From the NCBI RefSeq assembly GCF_010731115.1, contig NZ_AP022616.1, positions 3,782,001 through 3,846,000 of the forward strand: DNA of 64,000 bases, read 5' to 3'. Source of the DNA: Mycolicibacterium phocaicum (GTDB lineage: Bacteria; Actinomycetota; Actinomycetes; Mycobacteriales; Mycobacteriaceae). The position numbers and the translations under genes are program-made. Each line of letters opens with the position of its first letter. Position 1 is the stretch's first letter. The notes beneath the pieces are model-generated. The model did not search any database. It worked only from the letters and a program-made list of their open reading frames with translations, and had not been told where the DNA came from. Positions 1-12,114 of the stretch are shown here, in pieces.

Positions 1-637
1 CGACGGGGTGCGCCGTGTCGGGTGGCACGACGGCGTCGATCGGCTGCTGACCACCGCTGCCGCCGGCGGTGGCCGGGGTGGCGGGCACGCCGAGTACCGG
101 CAGCAGGAAGCGGGCGTCGTCCAGCCGCGCGGCCGACCCGTAGTCGGGCGTCCCGTTGACGTTGACCAGCAGGGGGTACACGCCCGGACGGTCGATGCCG
201 ATGGCGGGATGGTCGGTCGAGCGCACCGGGTACGCGAGCCGGAACGGCACGCTCTGCCCGCGCGCGAGGTCCTGCGACACCGTGGTGAAGTCGCCGACGG
301 CCGAGAAGTCCACAGGTTCGCCGGCCAGGGTCGTCCGCAGCGCGGACGACGACGTCACCGCGGCCGCATGCTCGAGCCGCACCATGACGTCGTGCACCGG
401 CCGGTCACCGACATTGGTGACGGTGCCGGTGACGGTCACCACCGGCTCACTGGTGGTGGTGACGACGTCGGGGGTGACGTGGTCGATGCGCAGCTGCAGG
501 AACGTCGTCCCGCCGGGTTCCCCGGCCGACGAAAGTGGCGTCACCGGGGCGGTGAGCAGTAGCAGCAGGACGGTGACAGCGAGGACGCGCAGGAGTGCTG
601 TCGTGGCCGGCCCCGACAGCACTCGGCTGACGCTCAC
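1..637 (-). CDS. DUF6049-type exported protein (Rv3909-like), 5' part only
   Basis: An open frame runs without a stop from a GTG at 637 to the window edge (212 codons seen). The start overlaps the mutT4 stop as GTGA, so the two are translationally coupled. The N-terminus has an Arg residue and then a strongly hydrophobic stretch (residues about 17-35, [16 protein letters not shown]), a signal peptide or anchor. Beyond it the protein looks like an extracellular beta-rich domain ([24 protein letters not shown]), as in the mycobacterial Rv3909 family that follows mutT4 and precedes the mviN homologue. Function unknown; a cell-envelope role is inferred from location. The family assignment rests on context and signal peptide. 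Confidence 0.75.
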   Translation of the reverse strand, partial: MSVSRVLSGPATTALLRVLAVTVLLLLLTAPVTPLSSAGEPGGTTFLQLRIDHVTPDVVTTTSEPVVTVTGTVTNVGDRPVHDVMVRLEHAAAVTSSSALRTTLAGEPVDFSAVGDFTTVSQDLARGQSVPFRLAYPVRSTDHPAIGIDRPGVYPLLVNVNGTPDYGSAARLDDARFLLPVLGVPATPATAGGSGGQQPIDAVVPPDTAHPV

Positions 638-1419
638 GTCCCGGGTCCGCAGCCGTTCGCGCGGCGGCCGGGCTGGGTATGGGCGGAGTCGTCGGTGCGA
701 TGGTTCCGCGTACGGGAATGGGTCTGTGGCCGGCGGCGCGGCGCGGTGCGCGGCAGCGGCGGCAGGGCGCCCGGACCATCGGTGTGCAGTTTGTCGATGA
801 GTTCGCCGGCCACCTCGGCGAGCTTGCGCTCGTCGGCGTAGGCGAGGCGGGACGGCAGCTCCCGCAGCGGCACCCACGCCACTTCGGTGACCTCGACGTC
901 GTCGTCGGAGAGTTCGCCGCCCAGGAATCGCATCAGGTAATGGTGCACTGTCTTGTGCACGCGCCGGCCCTCGGTCACGAACCAGTAGTCGATGCTGCCG
1001 AGCGCGGCCAGCACACTGCCCTGCAGTCCCGTCTCCTCGGCGACCTCACGGATGGCGGTCTGTTCGGCCGTCTCGCCGAGTTCGATGTGCCCCTTGGGCA
1101 GTGACCACAGCATGCGGCCGCGGCGGTCGATGCGGCCGATGAGCGCGGCCTTCTGGGTGTCTTTGGGGCCGTCGAGCCCGTCGATCACCAGCCCGCCGGC
1201 CGAGGTCTCGTGGACGGTGCGCAGCCGGTCGTTGTTCGACTTGCGGGCAGCCGGGGTGGTGGTAGCGGCGGCCGGAGCCGCTTGAGTGGTGTTGTTGCGC
1301 GGGGGCGCCGCCGAATCGGTGTCGGTGGCCTGGGTGCTGTCGCTGGGCGGACCTGCCGAGCGTCGACCGCGACGTCGCCCGCGGCGTCGTCGTGGTTTGG
1401 CACGCTCGCCTTCCGACAC
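634..1419 (-). CDS. mutT4: NUDIX hydrolase MutT4
   Basis: A 261-residue protein with a GTG start. Residues 1-65 are Arg/Ala/Thr-rich and low complexity. The NUDIX fold follows, with the box at residues 110-132: [20 protein letters not shown] then TGLQ, containing the REVAEE metal-binding core. NUDIX enzymes cleave nucleoside diphosphates linked to another moiety. The mycobacterial MutT4 paralogue is thought to sanitise nucleotide pools, but its substrate cannot be read here. It lies divergently from pcnA, as Rv3908 does from Rv3907c, and overlaps the next minus-strand gene by 4 nt. The tail after about residue 225 is again Pro/Arg-rich. Confidence 0.88.
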   Translation of the reverse strand: MSEGERAKPRRRRGRRRGRRSAGPPSDSTQATDTDSAAPPRNNTTQAAPAAATTTPAARKSNNDRLRTVHETSAGGLVIDGLDGPKDTQKAALIGRIDRRGRMLWSLPKGHIELGETAEQTAIREVAEETGLQGSVLAALGSIDYWFVTEGRRVHKTVHHYLMRFLGGELSDDDVEVTEVAWVPLRELPSRLAYADERKLAEVAGELIDKLHTDGPGALPPLPRTAPRRRPQTHSRTRNHRTDDSAHTQPGRRANGCGPGT

Positions 1420-1542
1420 CCAAGCGATAGTAGCTGCTCAGGTTGGGCGCTCTGTCCCCACTCGCCGGTCAGTGGCCCAGTTGTGACCGTGCCGCGATGG
1501 TCGGTACCAAACCGCGGGGTGGGCGCATTAGGCTCATCGGAC

Positions 1543-3045
<1,503 letters not shown>

Positions 3046-3063
3046 TCAGCCGTCCATTCAGGT

Positions 3064-3546
3064 ATGGACTATTGCCTGAGTGACGGGGACGGGTCGGCGT
3101 CGTGGTGGCCGGGGGAGCCGGCGGTGGATGCCGACGGTGACGGCACGCTGGACGGTGTGCGGCTCGATGTGGACGGCGACGGATTGTTCGACGACGCGCT
3201 CGCCGACTTCGACGGGGACGGCCGTGCCGACCATGCCGTGGTCGATGTTGAGGGTGCTCGGCACACGTTCACCGATGACGGCTCGGGCACCTGGGCGGTG
3301 GGCTCGGGGCTGCGGTGGTTCGGGCTCGACGGCACCGAGCAGAGCGGGGGAGCGGTCGTCGACTTCGACGGCGACGGCGCGGCCGATGACCGGCTGATCG
3401 ACACCGATGGCAACGGACTCGCCGACCGGGTGCTGGCCGGGCCGGTGGCCTACGCGGACACCGACGGCGACGGGCGGTGGGATGTGCGGCTGTCCGACTC
3501 TGATGGTGACGGCACCGCCGACTCGGCCGGACCGGCGGGCGGTTAG
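3064..3546 (+). CDS. Asp-rich repeat protein (Rv3906c-like)
   Basis: A 160-residue, very acidic protein made almost wholly of DxDGDGxxD repeats ([60 protein letters not shown]). These resemble calcium-binding loops of EF-hand, dockerin or thrombospondin type 3 repeats. There is no signal peptide, so if it binds calcium it may do so in the cytosol or after non-classical export. It starts 18 nt after pcnA, as the homologue Rv3906c follows Rv3907c, suggesting co-transcription. Its last codon overlaps the convergent gene by 4 nt. Calcium binding is inferred from motif only. Confidence 0.75.
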   Translation: MDYCLSDGDGSASWWPGEPAVDADGDGTLDGVRLDVDGDGLFDDALADFDGDGRADHAVVDVEGARHTFTDDGSGTWAVGSGLRWFGLDGTEQSGGAVVDFDGDGAADDRLIDTDGNGLADRVLAGPVAYADTDGDGRWDVRLSDSDGDGTADSAGPAGG

Positions 3547-4325
3547 TCCCGGCCCGCCCCGGGCGGTCCGGCGAAGGCCTGCGCGATGGTCAACCATTTC
3601 TGGGCGTCGTCGCCGACGGCCTTGACGTCGAGTTCGCGCAGCGGCCGCCGCTGGGTGACCAGCAGACAGAAGTCCTCGGCCGAGCCGGTGACCCGCTGCG
3701 CGGCGTCGTCCGGACCCCAGGTCCACACGGACCCGTCGGGCGCGGCAAGTTCCACGTGAAACACGTCGGCCGGCGGCGTGAGCTCGTGCAGCGTGAACGC
3801 GAAATCCCTTGTCCGGACCCCGATGTGCGCGATCGACTTGAGCCGGACCGTCGGCTCGCGCCGGACACCGAGCGCGTCGGCGACGTCCGCGCCGTGCGCC
3901 CAGGTCTCCATCAGCCGGGCGCTCGCCATGGATGCGGCGCTCATCGGCGGGCCGAACCACGGCAGCTTGCGGCCGTCGGCGACACCCTCCAGCGCGTCGT
4001 GCAGCGTGTTCCGGGTGGCGCGCCACTGTGCCAGCATCTCCGCCGGCGGTGTCTGCGCGAGTTCTTCGGCCGCCACGTCGACGAAGCCGAGCGGGTTCTT
4101 CCACGCCTCGGCGAGCGTCGCGGCGAAGGCCTCCTCGTCGGTCACCGCGAGCACCGACACCTTGTCGGTCCACCACAGATGCGCGATCTGATGGGCGATC
4201 GTCCAGCCCTCGGCCGGCGTCGCAGTGGCCCATCCGGCGGCGGGCAGCTCGGCGACCAGCCGGTCCAGGTCGTCACTCTCGGCACGCAGATCGGCGATCA
4301 CACCGGCAGCAGCATTGGGGGCCAT
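3543..4325 (-). CDS. DinB-like TIGR03084 family protein (mycothiol-dependent maleylpyruvate isomerase superfamily)
   Basis: A 260-residue protein with the four-helix DinB-like N-terminal domain. The metal-binding His pattern is visible: [12 protein letters not shown] near residue 45 and [10 protein letters not shown] near residue 140. The superfamily includes mycothiol-dependent maleylpyruvate isomerase, and the C-terminal half matches the TIGR03084 subgroup of unknown substrate. It corresponds to M. tuberculosis Rv0036c in size and neighbourhood (the next gene is an Rv0037c-like MFS protein). It converges on the Asp-repeat gene with a 4-nt overlap. Confidence 0.8.
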   Translation of the reverse strand: MAPNAAAGVIADLRAESDDLDRLVAELPAAGWATATPAEGWTIAHQIAHLWWTDKVSVLAVTDEEAFAATLAEAWKNPLGFVDVAAEELAQTPPAEMLAQWRATRNTLHDALEGVADGRKLPWFGPPMSAASMASARLMETWAHGADVADALGVRREPTVRLKSIAHIGVRTRDFAFTLHELTPPADVFHVELAAPDGSVWTWGPDDAAQRVTGSAEDFCLLVTQRRPLRELDVKAVGDDAQKWLTIAQAFAGPPGAGRD

Positions 4326-4562
4326 GGCAGCACCCTAGACGGTACCGCTGGTTCTGCTGCGGGCGTGTGCCGGTGACGGTTCGTCGGCCGGCGGCGGATG
4401 CGGCCCGGCAAAACAGCATTCGCACAGTGACCACAGAGGAACTTCTCAGTTTCGGGAACTTTTTGGAGTTCCGCCGCGACTATCCGAGCCGAAAGGTACT
4501 GGCGTCGAGGCTGTTTACCGAACACCTCGACGTGCAGGCAGGAATCGATGTGCAGGAGTGTG

Positions 4563-4841
4563 ATGAAGCGATCGACCGGGCTGGCAAAGCAGGCCAGGGT
4601 GGCCGTCGGTGGTTGTCTGGCGGCGGTGTGCTTTTTTGCCGCCGCGCCCATGGGTCTGGCCGGTGCGCATCCCGGACATGACCACGGTGGTTCGAGCGAC
4701 AGCGGTGGTTCGTCGGACAGCGGGGGTGCCGGCGGGTCGGCGAAAGGCGGCGGTGGTGGCAAGAACAACCGCTCCCGATCCCTGTGTCCGGGGGGCGTAC
4801 CGCGACCGACGTCCAACGTCTGTTCGTCGGCAGGTCGCTGA
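4563..4841 (+). CDS. small secreted Ser/Gly-rich protein
   Basis: A 92-residue frame. MKRSTGLAKQARVAVGGCLA begins a clear signal peptide with a hydrophobic core and an AGAHP cleavage region. The mature part is low complexity (HPGHDHGGSSDSGGSSDSGG) with basic residues and two Cys near the end. The ATG at 4563 is chosen over the upstream ATG at 4548 because GGAG at 4555-4558 is well spaced for it. The His/Asp cluster right after the predicted cleavage site could bind metal, but that is speculation. The next gene is also a secreted protein with an AGAH cleavage region, so the pair may be related in use. Not recognised otherwise. Confidence 0.55.
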   Translation: MKRSTGLAKQARVAVGGCLAAVCFFAAAPMGLAGAHPGHDHGGSSDSGGSSDSGGAGGSAKGGGGGKNNRSRSLCPGGVPRPTSNVCSSAGR

Positions 4842-4957
4842 GTAGCGCTCCTGCGCCAACGCGATGCCCGTGCCCGGTAGCGGCGTCACCGGCACGTATT
4901 CCCTTGATTCCACACGGATTTCGCCATGCCGTCGATGTAGTAGAGAAAGGCAGAACA

Positions 4958-5542
4958 ATGTCAGTAGTCAGCCGCGGTGCCTCAGTGCCGGGTCTTGTCG
5001 GCGCCACCTTGGTCGGAGCGTTACTGGTGGTCGGCTCCCCGGCCGCGGGCTCGGCCGGCGCCCACGGTTACAGCACCGAATCCGGCGATGCGGTTGGCCG
5101 ACCGGGTCTGAAGAATCCGGCCCCCGAATTGCGGGTGGTACAGGCGGTGGGAGACCGGGTCTTCAACCAGAGCACGCCGGCGAACCGGGCCCTCGACAAC
5201 TCAGCGATGGGGACGTACTACCACGACCGCGTCGGGACGCCGAACTACGAGACGCCGACCCACGGCAGCAATGGCGACTATCAAACGTTGCTGAACAGCC
5301 CCAAGGTGTTCGGCGGGACCCCGGGGAAGCTGTACGACTTCGCCCAGGCCAACGGGGCGAACCTGCCGGATGAGGCGGACATGGACGCGTCGGTCCTGCG
5401 CCGGTTGAGCGGGGCCCCGGCATCGGATCACCACACGCACACGGTGTCGGTCTCAGGGCACACCGCCGCAGCGGCCGTGGCTCCGAGCAAGTGCGGCAAG
5501 GCCGTCGGCGGTACGACGATCAGCGCACAGGGCAGCTGCTAG
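4958..5542 (+). CDS. secreted protein of unknown function
   Basis: A 194-residue protein starting at an ATG preceded by AGAAAGG (4944-4950). Residues 1-34 form a signal peptide ([16 protein letters not shown], then AAGSAGAHG). The mature part contains [31 protein letters not shown] and [15 protein letters not shown], plus two Cys near the C-terminus (SKCGKAV and GSC end). I do not recognise a family. The His-rich DHHTHT stretch is notable. The gene converges on the MFS transporter gene, whose stop overlaps its end by 4 nt. Confidence 0.65.
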   Translation: MSVVSRGASVPGLVGATLVGALLVVGSPAAGSAGAHGYSTESGDAVGRPGLKNPAPELRVVQAVGDRVFNQSTPANRALDNSAMGTYYHDRVGTPNYETPTHGSNGDYQTLLNSPKVFGGTPGKLYDFAQANGANLPDEADMDASVLRRLSGAPASDHHTHTVSVSGHTAAAAVAPSKCGKAVGGTTISAQGSC

Positions 5543-6810
5543 GCGCGCTTGCCCAGCGTCGCGTGCAGGGCTAGGCCCACGAGATAGACCACGGCGCCGG
5601 CGGCCATCAGCGCCGACGACTTGCCGTCCGCGGGGATCACCGCCGCCGACGCCGTGATCGCGACGATGAACGCCATCCAGAACAGCGCGTCCTGGACCGC
5701 GAACACGTGGCCGCGAAGGGCGTCGTCGACGTCGAGCTGCATCGCCGAGTCCGCGCACAGCTTGACCACCTGCCCGGCCGTGCCCAGCACCAGACTGCAG
5801 GCGATCAGCACCGGTATCTGCAGGCCGACGCCGGCGAGCTGAACCACCGCCGCGATGGCGAGCGCCCCGTTCGCGGTCGAGTAGCGACCCCAGCGTCGGA
5901 CCGCGGCCGGCATGACGACGTTGCCCAGGAACGAGCCGAGGCCCGCTGCGGCCACGAACACGACGGTCACCGCGAACCCCGCGACGTGTTCGCCGCCGCC
6001 GTGCCGGACGATCACCAGCACCATGAGGGTGTTGATGCCGAACACCATGCGGTGGGCCGCCAGCCCGGTCAGGGTGGCCATCACGGTCGGCACGTTCGCG
6101 ACCGACCGGAGTCCGTAGACCCAGCCGGTGATGACGGCGTAGGTGACCGAGCCGTGGACCGCGCGGGCGCTGTCGTCGGGACCCAGGAGGTGGCGGTGGA
6201 AGCGCACCGACAGCCACAGCGCCACCGCGACGGCGACCGCCGCCAACCAGATCACCACGGCCGAGCTGGTGTCGCCCGCACCCAGAAGCCAGCGCGGCAG
6301 CAGCATCACATTGGCGCCGGCGAAGGCCGAGACGGCTCCGCACGCGGTGGCCACCGAGTTCATCGACACGACTTGTTCGGTGGGCACGACATGCGGCAGT
6401 GCCGCCGACAGCCCGGAGGAGACGAAGCGCGTGAAGCCGTTGACGATCAACGCGCCGAACAGGATCCGCTGGTCGGTCGCGGCGGTGGCCAGCAGCGCGC
6501 CGACGCAGATCATCACCAGCAGCCGGCCGAGGTTGGCGACGATGAGCACCTGCCGGCGGTCCCAGCGGTCGAGCAACGCGCCGGCGAACGGACCCAGCAG
6601 TGAGTACGGCAGGTAGAGCGCGGCGAAGGCCCCGGCGATGGCCAGGGGGGTGGCCTGCCGTTCCGGGCTGAACAGCAGACCGCCCACCAGACCGGCCTGG
6701 AAAAGTCCGTCGGCGAACTGGCTGACCGCACGCAGTTCCAGCAGCCGGCGGAAGTCCGGCAGGGCCTGCACCGCATGCAGGACGACGTGGTGGGGACGGC
6801 GGTCGGTCAC
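5539..6810 (-). CDS. MFS transporter (Rv0037c-like)
   Basis: A hydrophobic protein of about 423 residues with roughly 12 membrane segments. The signature between segments 2 and 3 is visible ([14 protein letters not shown], the MFS DRxxRR loop). N-terminal motifs [20 protein letters not shown] are typical of the macrolide-efflux/NreB-like MFS branch. The frame is open to 6927, but the stretch upstream of the GTG at 6810 is polar and overlaps the divergent promoter, so 6810 is chosen. The start is uncertain and no strong ribosome site is seen. Divergent from the yqgE-like gene, as Rv0037c is from Rv0038. Substrate unknown. Confidence 0.82.
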   Translation of the reverse strand: MTDRRPHHVVLHAVQALPDFRRLLELRAVSQFADGLFQAGLVGGLLFSPERQATPLAIAGAFAALYLPYSLLGPFAGALLDRWDRRQVLIVANLGRLLVMICVGALLATAATDQRILFGALIVNGFTRFVSSGLSAALPHVVPTEQVVSMNSVATACGAVSAFAGANVMLLPRWLLGAGDTSSAVVIWLAAVAVAVALWLSVRFHRHLLGPDDSARAVHGSVTYAVITGWVYGLRSVANVPTVMATLTGLAAHRMVFGINTLMVLVIVRHGGGEHVAGFAVTVVFVAAAGLGSFLGNVVMPAAVRRWGRYSTANGALAIAAVVQLAGVGLQIPVLIACSLVLGTAGQVVKLCADSAMQLDVDDALRGHVFAVQDALFWMAFIVAITASAAVIPADGKSSALMAAGAVVYLVGLALHATLGKRA

Positions 6811-6925
6811 TGGGATATTCGTGTCCTGATTTGAGAGTGCCGGGCGTGATTGAAGCGACCCGCTCCACAGTACAAATATCCCGGCGGGCCGTGTGCGTTG
6901 GTCACGGCGACGGCCCTCAAGTGCC

Positions 6926-7549
6926 ATGATGGAGGGCGTGGCGCAGTCAGAGGAACCGGAGGATTACCGGGAATTCGCACCCGCCTCGCATGGGATTCGG
7001 GCGGGGACGCTACTGCTCGCCAACACCGATTTGCTGGAGCCGACGTTCCGGCGCAGCGTCATCTACATCGTCGAGCACAACTCTGGTGGCACCCTTGGCG
7101 TCGTCCTGAACCGGCCCAGCGAGACGGCCGTCTACAACGTGTTGCCGCAGTGGGCGAAGCTCGCGAAGAAACCCAAGTCGATGTTCATCGGCGGTCCGGT
7201 GAAACGCGATTCCGCGCTGTGCCTGGCGACCATGAAGGTCGGCGTCGATGCCGCGTCGGTCCCCGGACTGCGGCATGTGCAGGGCCGCATCGCGATGGTG
7301 GATCTGGACGCCGACCCCGAGGACATCGAAGGCGCCGTCGAGGGCGTGCGGATCTACGCCGGCTACTCCGGGTGGTCGGTGGGTCAGCTCGACGGTGAGA
7401 TCGAGCGCGACGACTGGATCGTGCTGTCGGCGCTGCCGTCGGACGTCCTCGTGGAACCGCGGGTGGATCTGTGGTCGCGGGTGCTACGGCGTCAGCCGAT
7501 GCCCATGGCGATGCTGGCGACGCATCCGATAGATGTGAGCCGGAACTAA
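6926..7549 (+). CDS. YqgE/AlgH family protein (Rv0038-like)
   Basis: A 207-residue protein with the family landmarks: [20 protein letters not shown], then [28 protein letters not shown] and LSALPSDVL. The family (UPF0301) has a conserved fold and no settled biochemical role. Candidate starts are ATG 6926, ATG 6929 and GTG 6938. GGAGGG at 6931-6936 is too close to the GTG to serve it, so 6926 is given. In M. tuberculosis the same gene lies between an MFS gene and a small membrane protein gene, as here. Confidence 0.88.
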   Translation: MMEGVAQSEEPEDYREFAPASHGIRAGTLLLANTDLLEPTFRRSVIYIVEHNSGGTLGVVLNRPSETAVYNVLPQWAKLAKKPKSMFIGGPVKRDSALCLATMKVGVDAASVPGLRHVQGRIAMVDLDADPEDIEGAVEGVRIYAGYSGWSVGQLDGEIERDDWIVLSALPSDVLVEPRVDLWSRVLRRQPMPMAMLATHPIDVSRN

Positions 7550-7559
7550 CCCGGCGAAA

Positions 7560-7916
7560 TCAGCTGCAGGACAGCGTGCAACTGGCGCAGCTGCCGGCAC
7601 AGCCGTCCCCGGCGGGGGCATTGTCGAGGGCCATCATGGCGACCCCGGCCTTGGCGCCCTGGTAGCAGCCGGCCGCGAAGGTGCCGACGGCCCCGATGAC
7701 GCAGACCATCAGCACCATCATCCCGGTGCCGCGCGGTGCCACGAGCGCGGCGGCACCACCGGCGGCGAGCATGACGGCCGTCGCGAGCTGGATCGGTGCC
7801 ACCGAGCGCAGCACGCGCGGCACGGTGTCGGTCGAATGGGGGCGGCGCAGCGACCAGGCGCCGACGCCCGCGGTCACCACGGCCGCGCACAGGCACAGCA
7901 CCGCGGCGATCAGCAT
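7560..7916 (-). CDS. small membrane protein with C-terminal Cys cluster (Rv0039c-like)
   Basis: A 118-residue protein with about four hydrophobic segments (MLIAAVLCLCAAVVTAGVGA, LATAVMLAAGGAAALV, MMVLMVCVIGAVGTFAAG). It ends in a cysteine cluster (CAGSCASCTLSC), an arrangement that could bind metal or be modified. Position and topology match Rv0039c. Function unknown. It converges on the yqgE-like gene with a 10-nt gap. Confidence 0.72.
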   Translation of the reverse strand: MLIAAVLCLCAAVVTAGVGAWSLRRPHSTDTVPRVLRSVAPIQLATAVMLAAGGAAALVAPRGTGMMVLMVCVIGAVGTFAAGCYQGAKAGVAMMALDNAPAGDGCAGSCASCTLSCS

Positions 7917-7965
7917 GCGTCTCAGGATAGGGGCGGCCGGGCGGCCGCTCCAAACCGGCGACCGG

Positions 7966-8973
7966 TCAGCGGCCCAGGCCTGGGATCGACGCGGTTAGCG
8001 GCACGGCGCCGGCGGTGTGCGGCAGGACGGCGGCCGGTGCCGGGACCATCGGCGCGGCCGGAGCCGGGGCGGGAGCAGGTGCGGCCGGCGCCGGCACTGC
8101 GGCTGGTGCGGGAACGGCGGCCGGTGCACCCGGCGCGCTGACCTTGAACCCGTTGACGATGGCATCGGTGGCGTTGCCGGACGCGACGGTCACCTGGGCA
8201 CTTGTGGTCACCGACAGGGTGACCAAGTAGCGGTCTGTGCCCGACGTCGCGATGACGTGCCGCCGCGAGGTGTTCAGCGTCATGTTGTTCTCGCGGTAGG
8301 TGCCTTCGATGATCGACGACGGCATGCCGTAGAAGTCGGCCATCGAACCGTCGGTCGAGCGCCACGCGACCTGCTGCTGGCTGTCGATGAAGCCGTGGCT
8401 GATGGCTTCGCGCGGGTCGAAGTCGCCGACCAGCTTGTAGACCTGCAGCGCGGCGTTCGAGGTGTAGAGGCCGTCGCCACCGACGCGGTCCGCGATGACG
8501 GCGAAGGCGTCGGGCACGTTCGGATCGGGCACCGCGGCCCAGCCCGGGGGCACCGGCAGGACGATGTTCAGCGCGGTGAAGCCGGCGGCCGTCTGCCGCT
8601 GCATGGCGACGTTGTGGGCGCGGAAGAACTCGGCGATGGTGCCCGAAGCTGCCGGGGCGATGGCGGGTACCGGGGCCGGCGCCGGGGCGATGACCGGTTG
8701 CGCCACCGCGGGCTGGGGAAGCGTGGCCGGCTGAGGTACCCCGGCGGGCTGACCGGCGGGGATGAACGCCGGTCCGGCCGGTTGAGCGGCAGCCGCCGGC
8801 GCCGGCGCGGCCTGCACGGTGACCGTCTGAGTCACCGTCGCGGGAGCCGGGACGACGGGCTGGGGCGGCAGGGGATCGGCGGATGCGATGTTGCCTGCGA
8901 AGCCGACGACGCCCGCCAGCCCCGCGGCGACACCTCCTGCCAGAAGCCGCCAGTGGCGGGCGTTCTCGAACAT
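7966..8973 (-). CDS. mtc28: secreted proline/alanine-rich antigen Mtc28 (LpqN/LpqT family)
   Basis: A 335-residue protein starting at an ATG (8973). It has a signal peptide ([20 protein letters not shown], then ASADP), a long Pro/Ala linker (residues about 35-110), a globular domain, and a second Pro/Ala tail. The globular domain has [20 protein letters not shown] and [24 protein letters not shown] motifs of the LpqN family. M. tuberculosis Rv0040c (28-kDa antigen) has the same layout and is likewise divergent from leuS. A much longer open frame continues antisense through leuS and is not coding. LpqN relatives have been proposed to assist envelope lipid transport; that is family knowledge, not shown here. 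Confidence 0.88.
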   Translation of the reverse strand: MFENARHWRLLAGGVAAGLAGVVGFAGNIASADPLPPQPVVPAPATVTQTVTVQAAPAPAAAAQPAGPAFIPAGQPAGVPQPATLPQPAVAQPVIAPAPAPVPAIAPAASGTIAEFFRAHNVAMQRQTAAGFTALNIVLPVPPGWAAVPDPNVPDAFAVIADRVGGDGLYTSNAALQVYKLVGDFDPREAISHGFIDSQQQVAWRSTDGSMADFYGMPSSIIEGTYRENNMTLNTSRRHVIATSGTDRYLVTLSVTTSAQVTVASGNATDAIVNGFKVSAPGAPAAVPAPAAVPAPAAPAPAPAPAAPMVPAPAAVLPHTAGAVPLTASIPGLGR

Positions 8974-9168
8974 GTGGCGTCGGTCCTTCCGCTTCACTTC
9001 TGTCTCACGCGTTGCACTGGAGCCGACTGTAGGGAGGTGTGCGCGGTGCCCACCAGATCCGGCGCGCACCTGCAACCGTGCTCTGACCGCACTGCAACGG
9101 AACCGAGACCAACGCCTATCGGCTGGCGTGATGCAGGTCGCGCCGGGGGTGTTGACTACCCTGTGCAC

Positions 9169-12051
9169 GTGAGCGATTCCCCGAATGCGCAGGCCAACGT
9201 GCGTCCCGAGGCGGCCGTTGCCGTTGACGCCGACAGCCCGCAGCACCGTTACACGGCCGAACTGGCCGGCCGCATCGAGGCCGACTGGCAGCAGGTGTGG
9301 ACGGACCGCGGCACCTTCAACGTGCCCAACCCGGTCGGATCGCTCGCACCCACCGACGGTTCGCCGGTGCCGGCGGACAAGATGTTCGTGCAGGACATGT
9401 TCCCGTACCCCTCGGGCGACGGCCTGCACGTCGGGCACCCGCTGGGCTACATCGCCACCGACGTGTACGCGCGCTACTTCCGCATGACGGGCCGCAACGT
9501 CCTGCACGCCCTGGGCTTCGACGCGTTCGGTCTGCCCGCCGAGCAGTACGCGGTGCAGACGGGCACGCACCCGCGGACCCGGACCGAGGCCAACATCGTC
9601 AACTTCCGGCGGCAGCTGGGACGGCTGGGCCTGGGCCACGACTCGCGCCGCAGCTTCGCCACCACCGACACCGACTTCTACAAGTGGACGCAGTGGATCT
9701 TCCTGCAGATCTACAACGCCTGGTTCGACGCGGCGCAGCAGAAGGCCCGTCCGATCTCCGAGCTGATCGCCGAATTCGATTCCGGCGCACGGACTCTCGA
9801 TGACGGTCGGGACTGGTCGGCGCTGTCGGCCGCCGAACGGGCCGAGGTCGTCGACGCGCATCGTCTGGTCTACCGCTCCGATTCGATGGTCAACTGGTGC
9901 CCGGGTCTGGGCACCGTGCTGGCCAACGAGGAGGTCACCTCCGACGGCCGCAGCGAACGCGGCAACTTCCCGGTGTTCCGGAAGCGGTTGCGGCAGTGGA
10001 TGATGCGCATCACCGCGTACTCCGACCGGCTGCTCGAGGACCTGGAGGTGCTGGACTGGCCCGACAAGGTCAAGGCCATGCAGCGCAACTGGATCGGCCG
10101 CTCCGTCGGCGCCGAGGTGCTGTTCTCCGCGGGGGATTCCGACATCGAGGTCTTCACCACCCGCCCGGACACGCTGTTCGGCGCCACGTATCTGGTGCTG
10201 GCCCCCGAGCATGACCTGGTGGATTCGCTGCTGGCCGGTTCGTGGCCCGCCGGCGTCGACGACCGGTGGACCAACGGTGCGGCCACGCCGGCCGAGGCGG
10301 TCGCCGTGTACCGCGCCGCCATCGCCGCGAAGTCCGACCTGGAGCGCCAGGAGAACAAGACCAAGACCGGCGTCTTCACCGGCGCCTACGCCACCAATCC
10401 GGTGAACGGACAGCAGGTTCCGATCTTCATCGCCGACTACGTGCTGGCCGGCTACGGCACCGGCGCCATCATGGCGGTGCCCGGCCACGACCAGCGTGAC
10501 TGGGAGTTCGCGACGGCGTTCGGTCTGCCCATCGTGGAAGTCATTGCCGGTGGCGATCTTTCGGAGTCGGCGTACACGGGCGACGGCGCGCTGGTGAACT
10601 CCGGCTACCTCGACGGGCTGAACGTCGTCGACGCCAAGGCCGCCGTGACCGAGAAACTGGTCGCGGACGGCCGCGGCCAGGCCCGCGTCGAATTCAAGCT
10701 GCGGGACTGGCTTTTCGCGCGCCAGCGGTACTGGGGCGAGCCGTTCCCGATCGTCTACGACGCCGACGGCCAGGCCCACCCGCTGCCGGATTCAGCGCTG
10801 CCCGTGGAACTTCCGGACGTGCCCGACTACTCGCCGGTGCTGTTCGACCCGGACAACGCCGACAGCGAGCCGTCGCCGCCGCTGAACAAGGCCACCGAGT
10901 GGGTGCACGTCGACCTCGATCTCGGTGACGGGCTCAAGTCCTACACCCGCGACACCAACGTCATGCCGCAGTGGGCCGGCAGCTCCTGGTACGAGCTGCG
11001 CTACGCCGACCCGCACAACTCGGAAGCGTTCTGCGCCAAGGAGAACGAGGCCTACTGGATGGGCCCGCGGCCCGAGATCCACGGCGCCGGCGATCCGGGC
11101 GGCGTCGACCTCTATGTCGGCGGTGTCGAGCACGCGGTGCTGCACCTGCTGTACTCGCGGTTCTGGCACAAGGTGCTGTTCGACCTCGGCCACGTGTCGT
11201 CGCGCGAGCCGTACCGCCGCCTGGTGAACCAGGGCTACATCCAGGCGTTCGCCTACACCGACGCCCGCGGTAGCTACGTGCCGGCGGCGGAAGTCGTTGA
11301 ACGCGAAGGCAAGTTCTTCTGGACCGGCCCGGACGGCGAGATCGAGGTCAACCAGGAGTTCGGCAAGATCGGCAAGAGCCTGAAGAACTCCGTCTCGCCC
11401 GACGAGATCTGCGAGGAATACGGCGCCGACACCCTGCGCGTCTACGAGATGTCGATGGGCCCGCTGGAGGCGTCGCGGCCCTGGGCCACCAAGGACGTCG
11501 TCGGCGCGCACCGGTTCCTGCAACGCGTGTGGCGTGTCGCAGTCGACGAAACCACGGGTGAGCCAAGGGTTTCCGACGATGCGGTGTCCGAGGAGACGCT
11601 CAAGCAGCTGCACAAGACCATCGCCGGTGTGAACGAGGACTACGCGGCGCTGCGCAACAACACCGCCGCCGCCAAGCTCATCGAGTACACCAACCACCTC
11701 ACCAAGGAGGGCGTGACCGCGCGCGCCGCGGTCGAGCCGCTGGTGCTGATGGTCGCGCCGCTGGCGCCGCACCTGGCCGAGGAGTTGTGGCGCCGTCTGG
11801 GCAGCGAGAAGTCGCTCGCCCACGGCCCGTTCCCGGTCGCCGACGAGCGCTACCTGGTCGACGACACCGTCGAGTACCCGGTCCAGGTCAACGGCAAGGT
11901 GCGCGGCAAGATCGTCGTCGCTGCCGATGCCGACAAGGCCACGCTGGAAGCCGCGGCCCTCGCCGACGAGAAGGTGCAGGCCTTCCTGGCCGGGGCCACA
12001 CCCAAGAAGGTCATCGTCGTCCCCGGCCGACTGGTCAACATCGTCGCCTGA
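9169..12051 (+). CDS. leuS: leucyl-tRNA synthetase
   Basis: A 960-residue class I aminoacyl-tRNA synthetase charging tRNA-Leu. The HIGH signature appears as LHVGHPLGY and the KMSKS signature as [10 protein letters not shown]. The editing (CP1) domain lies between, with [20 protein letters not shown] and [20 protein letters not shown]. The GTG at 9169 is chosen because the LeuS N-terminus ([17 protein letters not shown]) starts soon after and the upstream open frame is antisense to mtc28. A perfect hairpin follows the stop codon. Confidence 0.97.
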   Translation: MSDSPNAQANVRPEAAVAVDADSPQHRYTAELAGRIEADWQQVWTDRGTFNVPNPVGSLAPTDGSPVPADKMFVQDMFPYPSGDGLHVGHPLGYIATDVYARYFRMTGRNVLHALGFDAFGLPAEQYAVQTGTHPRTRTEANIVNFRRQLGRLGLGHDSRRSFATTDTDFYKWTQWIFLQIYNAWFDAAQQKARPISELIAEFDSGARTLDDGRDWSALSAAERAEVVDAHRLVYRSDSMVNWCPGLGTVLANEEVTSDGRSERGNFPVFRKRLRQWMMRITAYSDRLLEDLEVLDWPDKVKAMQRNWIGRSVGAEVLFSAGDSDIEVFTTRPDTLFGATYLVLAPEHDLVDSLLAGSWPAGVDDRWTNGAATPAEAVAVYRAAIAAKSDLERQENKTKTGVFTGAYATNPVNGQQVPIFIADYVLAGYGTGAIMAVPGHDQRDWEFATAFGLPIVEVIAGGDLSESAYTGDGALVNSGYLDGLNVVDAKAAVTEKLVADGRGQARVEFKLRDWLFARQRYWGEPFPIVYDADGQAHPLPDSALPVELPDVPDYSPVLFDPDNADSEPSPPLNKATEWVHVDLDLGDGLKSYTRDTNVMPQWAGSSWYELRYADPHNSEAFCAKENEAYWMGPRPEIHGAGDPGGVDLYVGGVEHAVLHLLYSRFWHKVLFDLGHVSSREPYRRLVNQGYIQAFAYTDARGSYVPAAEVVEREGKFFWTGPDGEIEVNQEFGKIGKSLKNSVSPDEICEEYGADTLRVYEMSMGPLEASRPWATKDVVGAHRFLQRVWRVAVDETTGEPRVSDDAVSEETLKQLHKTIAGVNEDYAALRNNTAAAKLIEYTNHLTKEGVTARAAVEPLVLMVAPLAPHLAEELWRRLGSEKSLAHGPFPVADERYLVDDTVEYPVQVNGKVRGKIVVAADADKATLEAAALADEKVQAFLAGATPKKVIVVPGRLVNIVA

Positions 12052-12054
12052 CCT

Positions 12055-12107
12055 GGGATTTGTGCACGATTTTCCGCGCCGACCGCGGAAAATCGTGCAC
12101 AAATCCC
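12055..12107. terminator. perfect 24-bp hairpin between convergent leuS and SDR genes
   Basis: Left arm 12055-12078 and right arm 12084-12107 are exact reverse complements around a 5-nt loop. The arm starts GGGATTTGTGCACGATTTTC and ends CCGCG at the loop. The hairpin begins 3 nt after the leuS stop and lies 8 nt from the end of the convergent SDR gene, so a shared two-way terminator is likely. It has no long T-run, as is common for mycobacterial terminators. Confidence 0.75.
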
Positions 12108-12114
12108 TCGGGAA

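Noticed and set aside
8974..10779. Long minus-strand open frame continuing upstream of mtc28 through leuS
   Set aside because: It is antisense to leuS, has low-complexity Arg/Val/Gly composition and no domain; the real mtc28 start with a signal peptide is at 8973.
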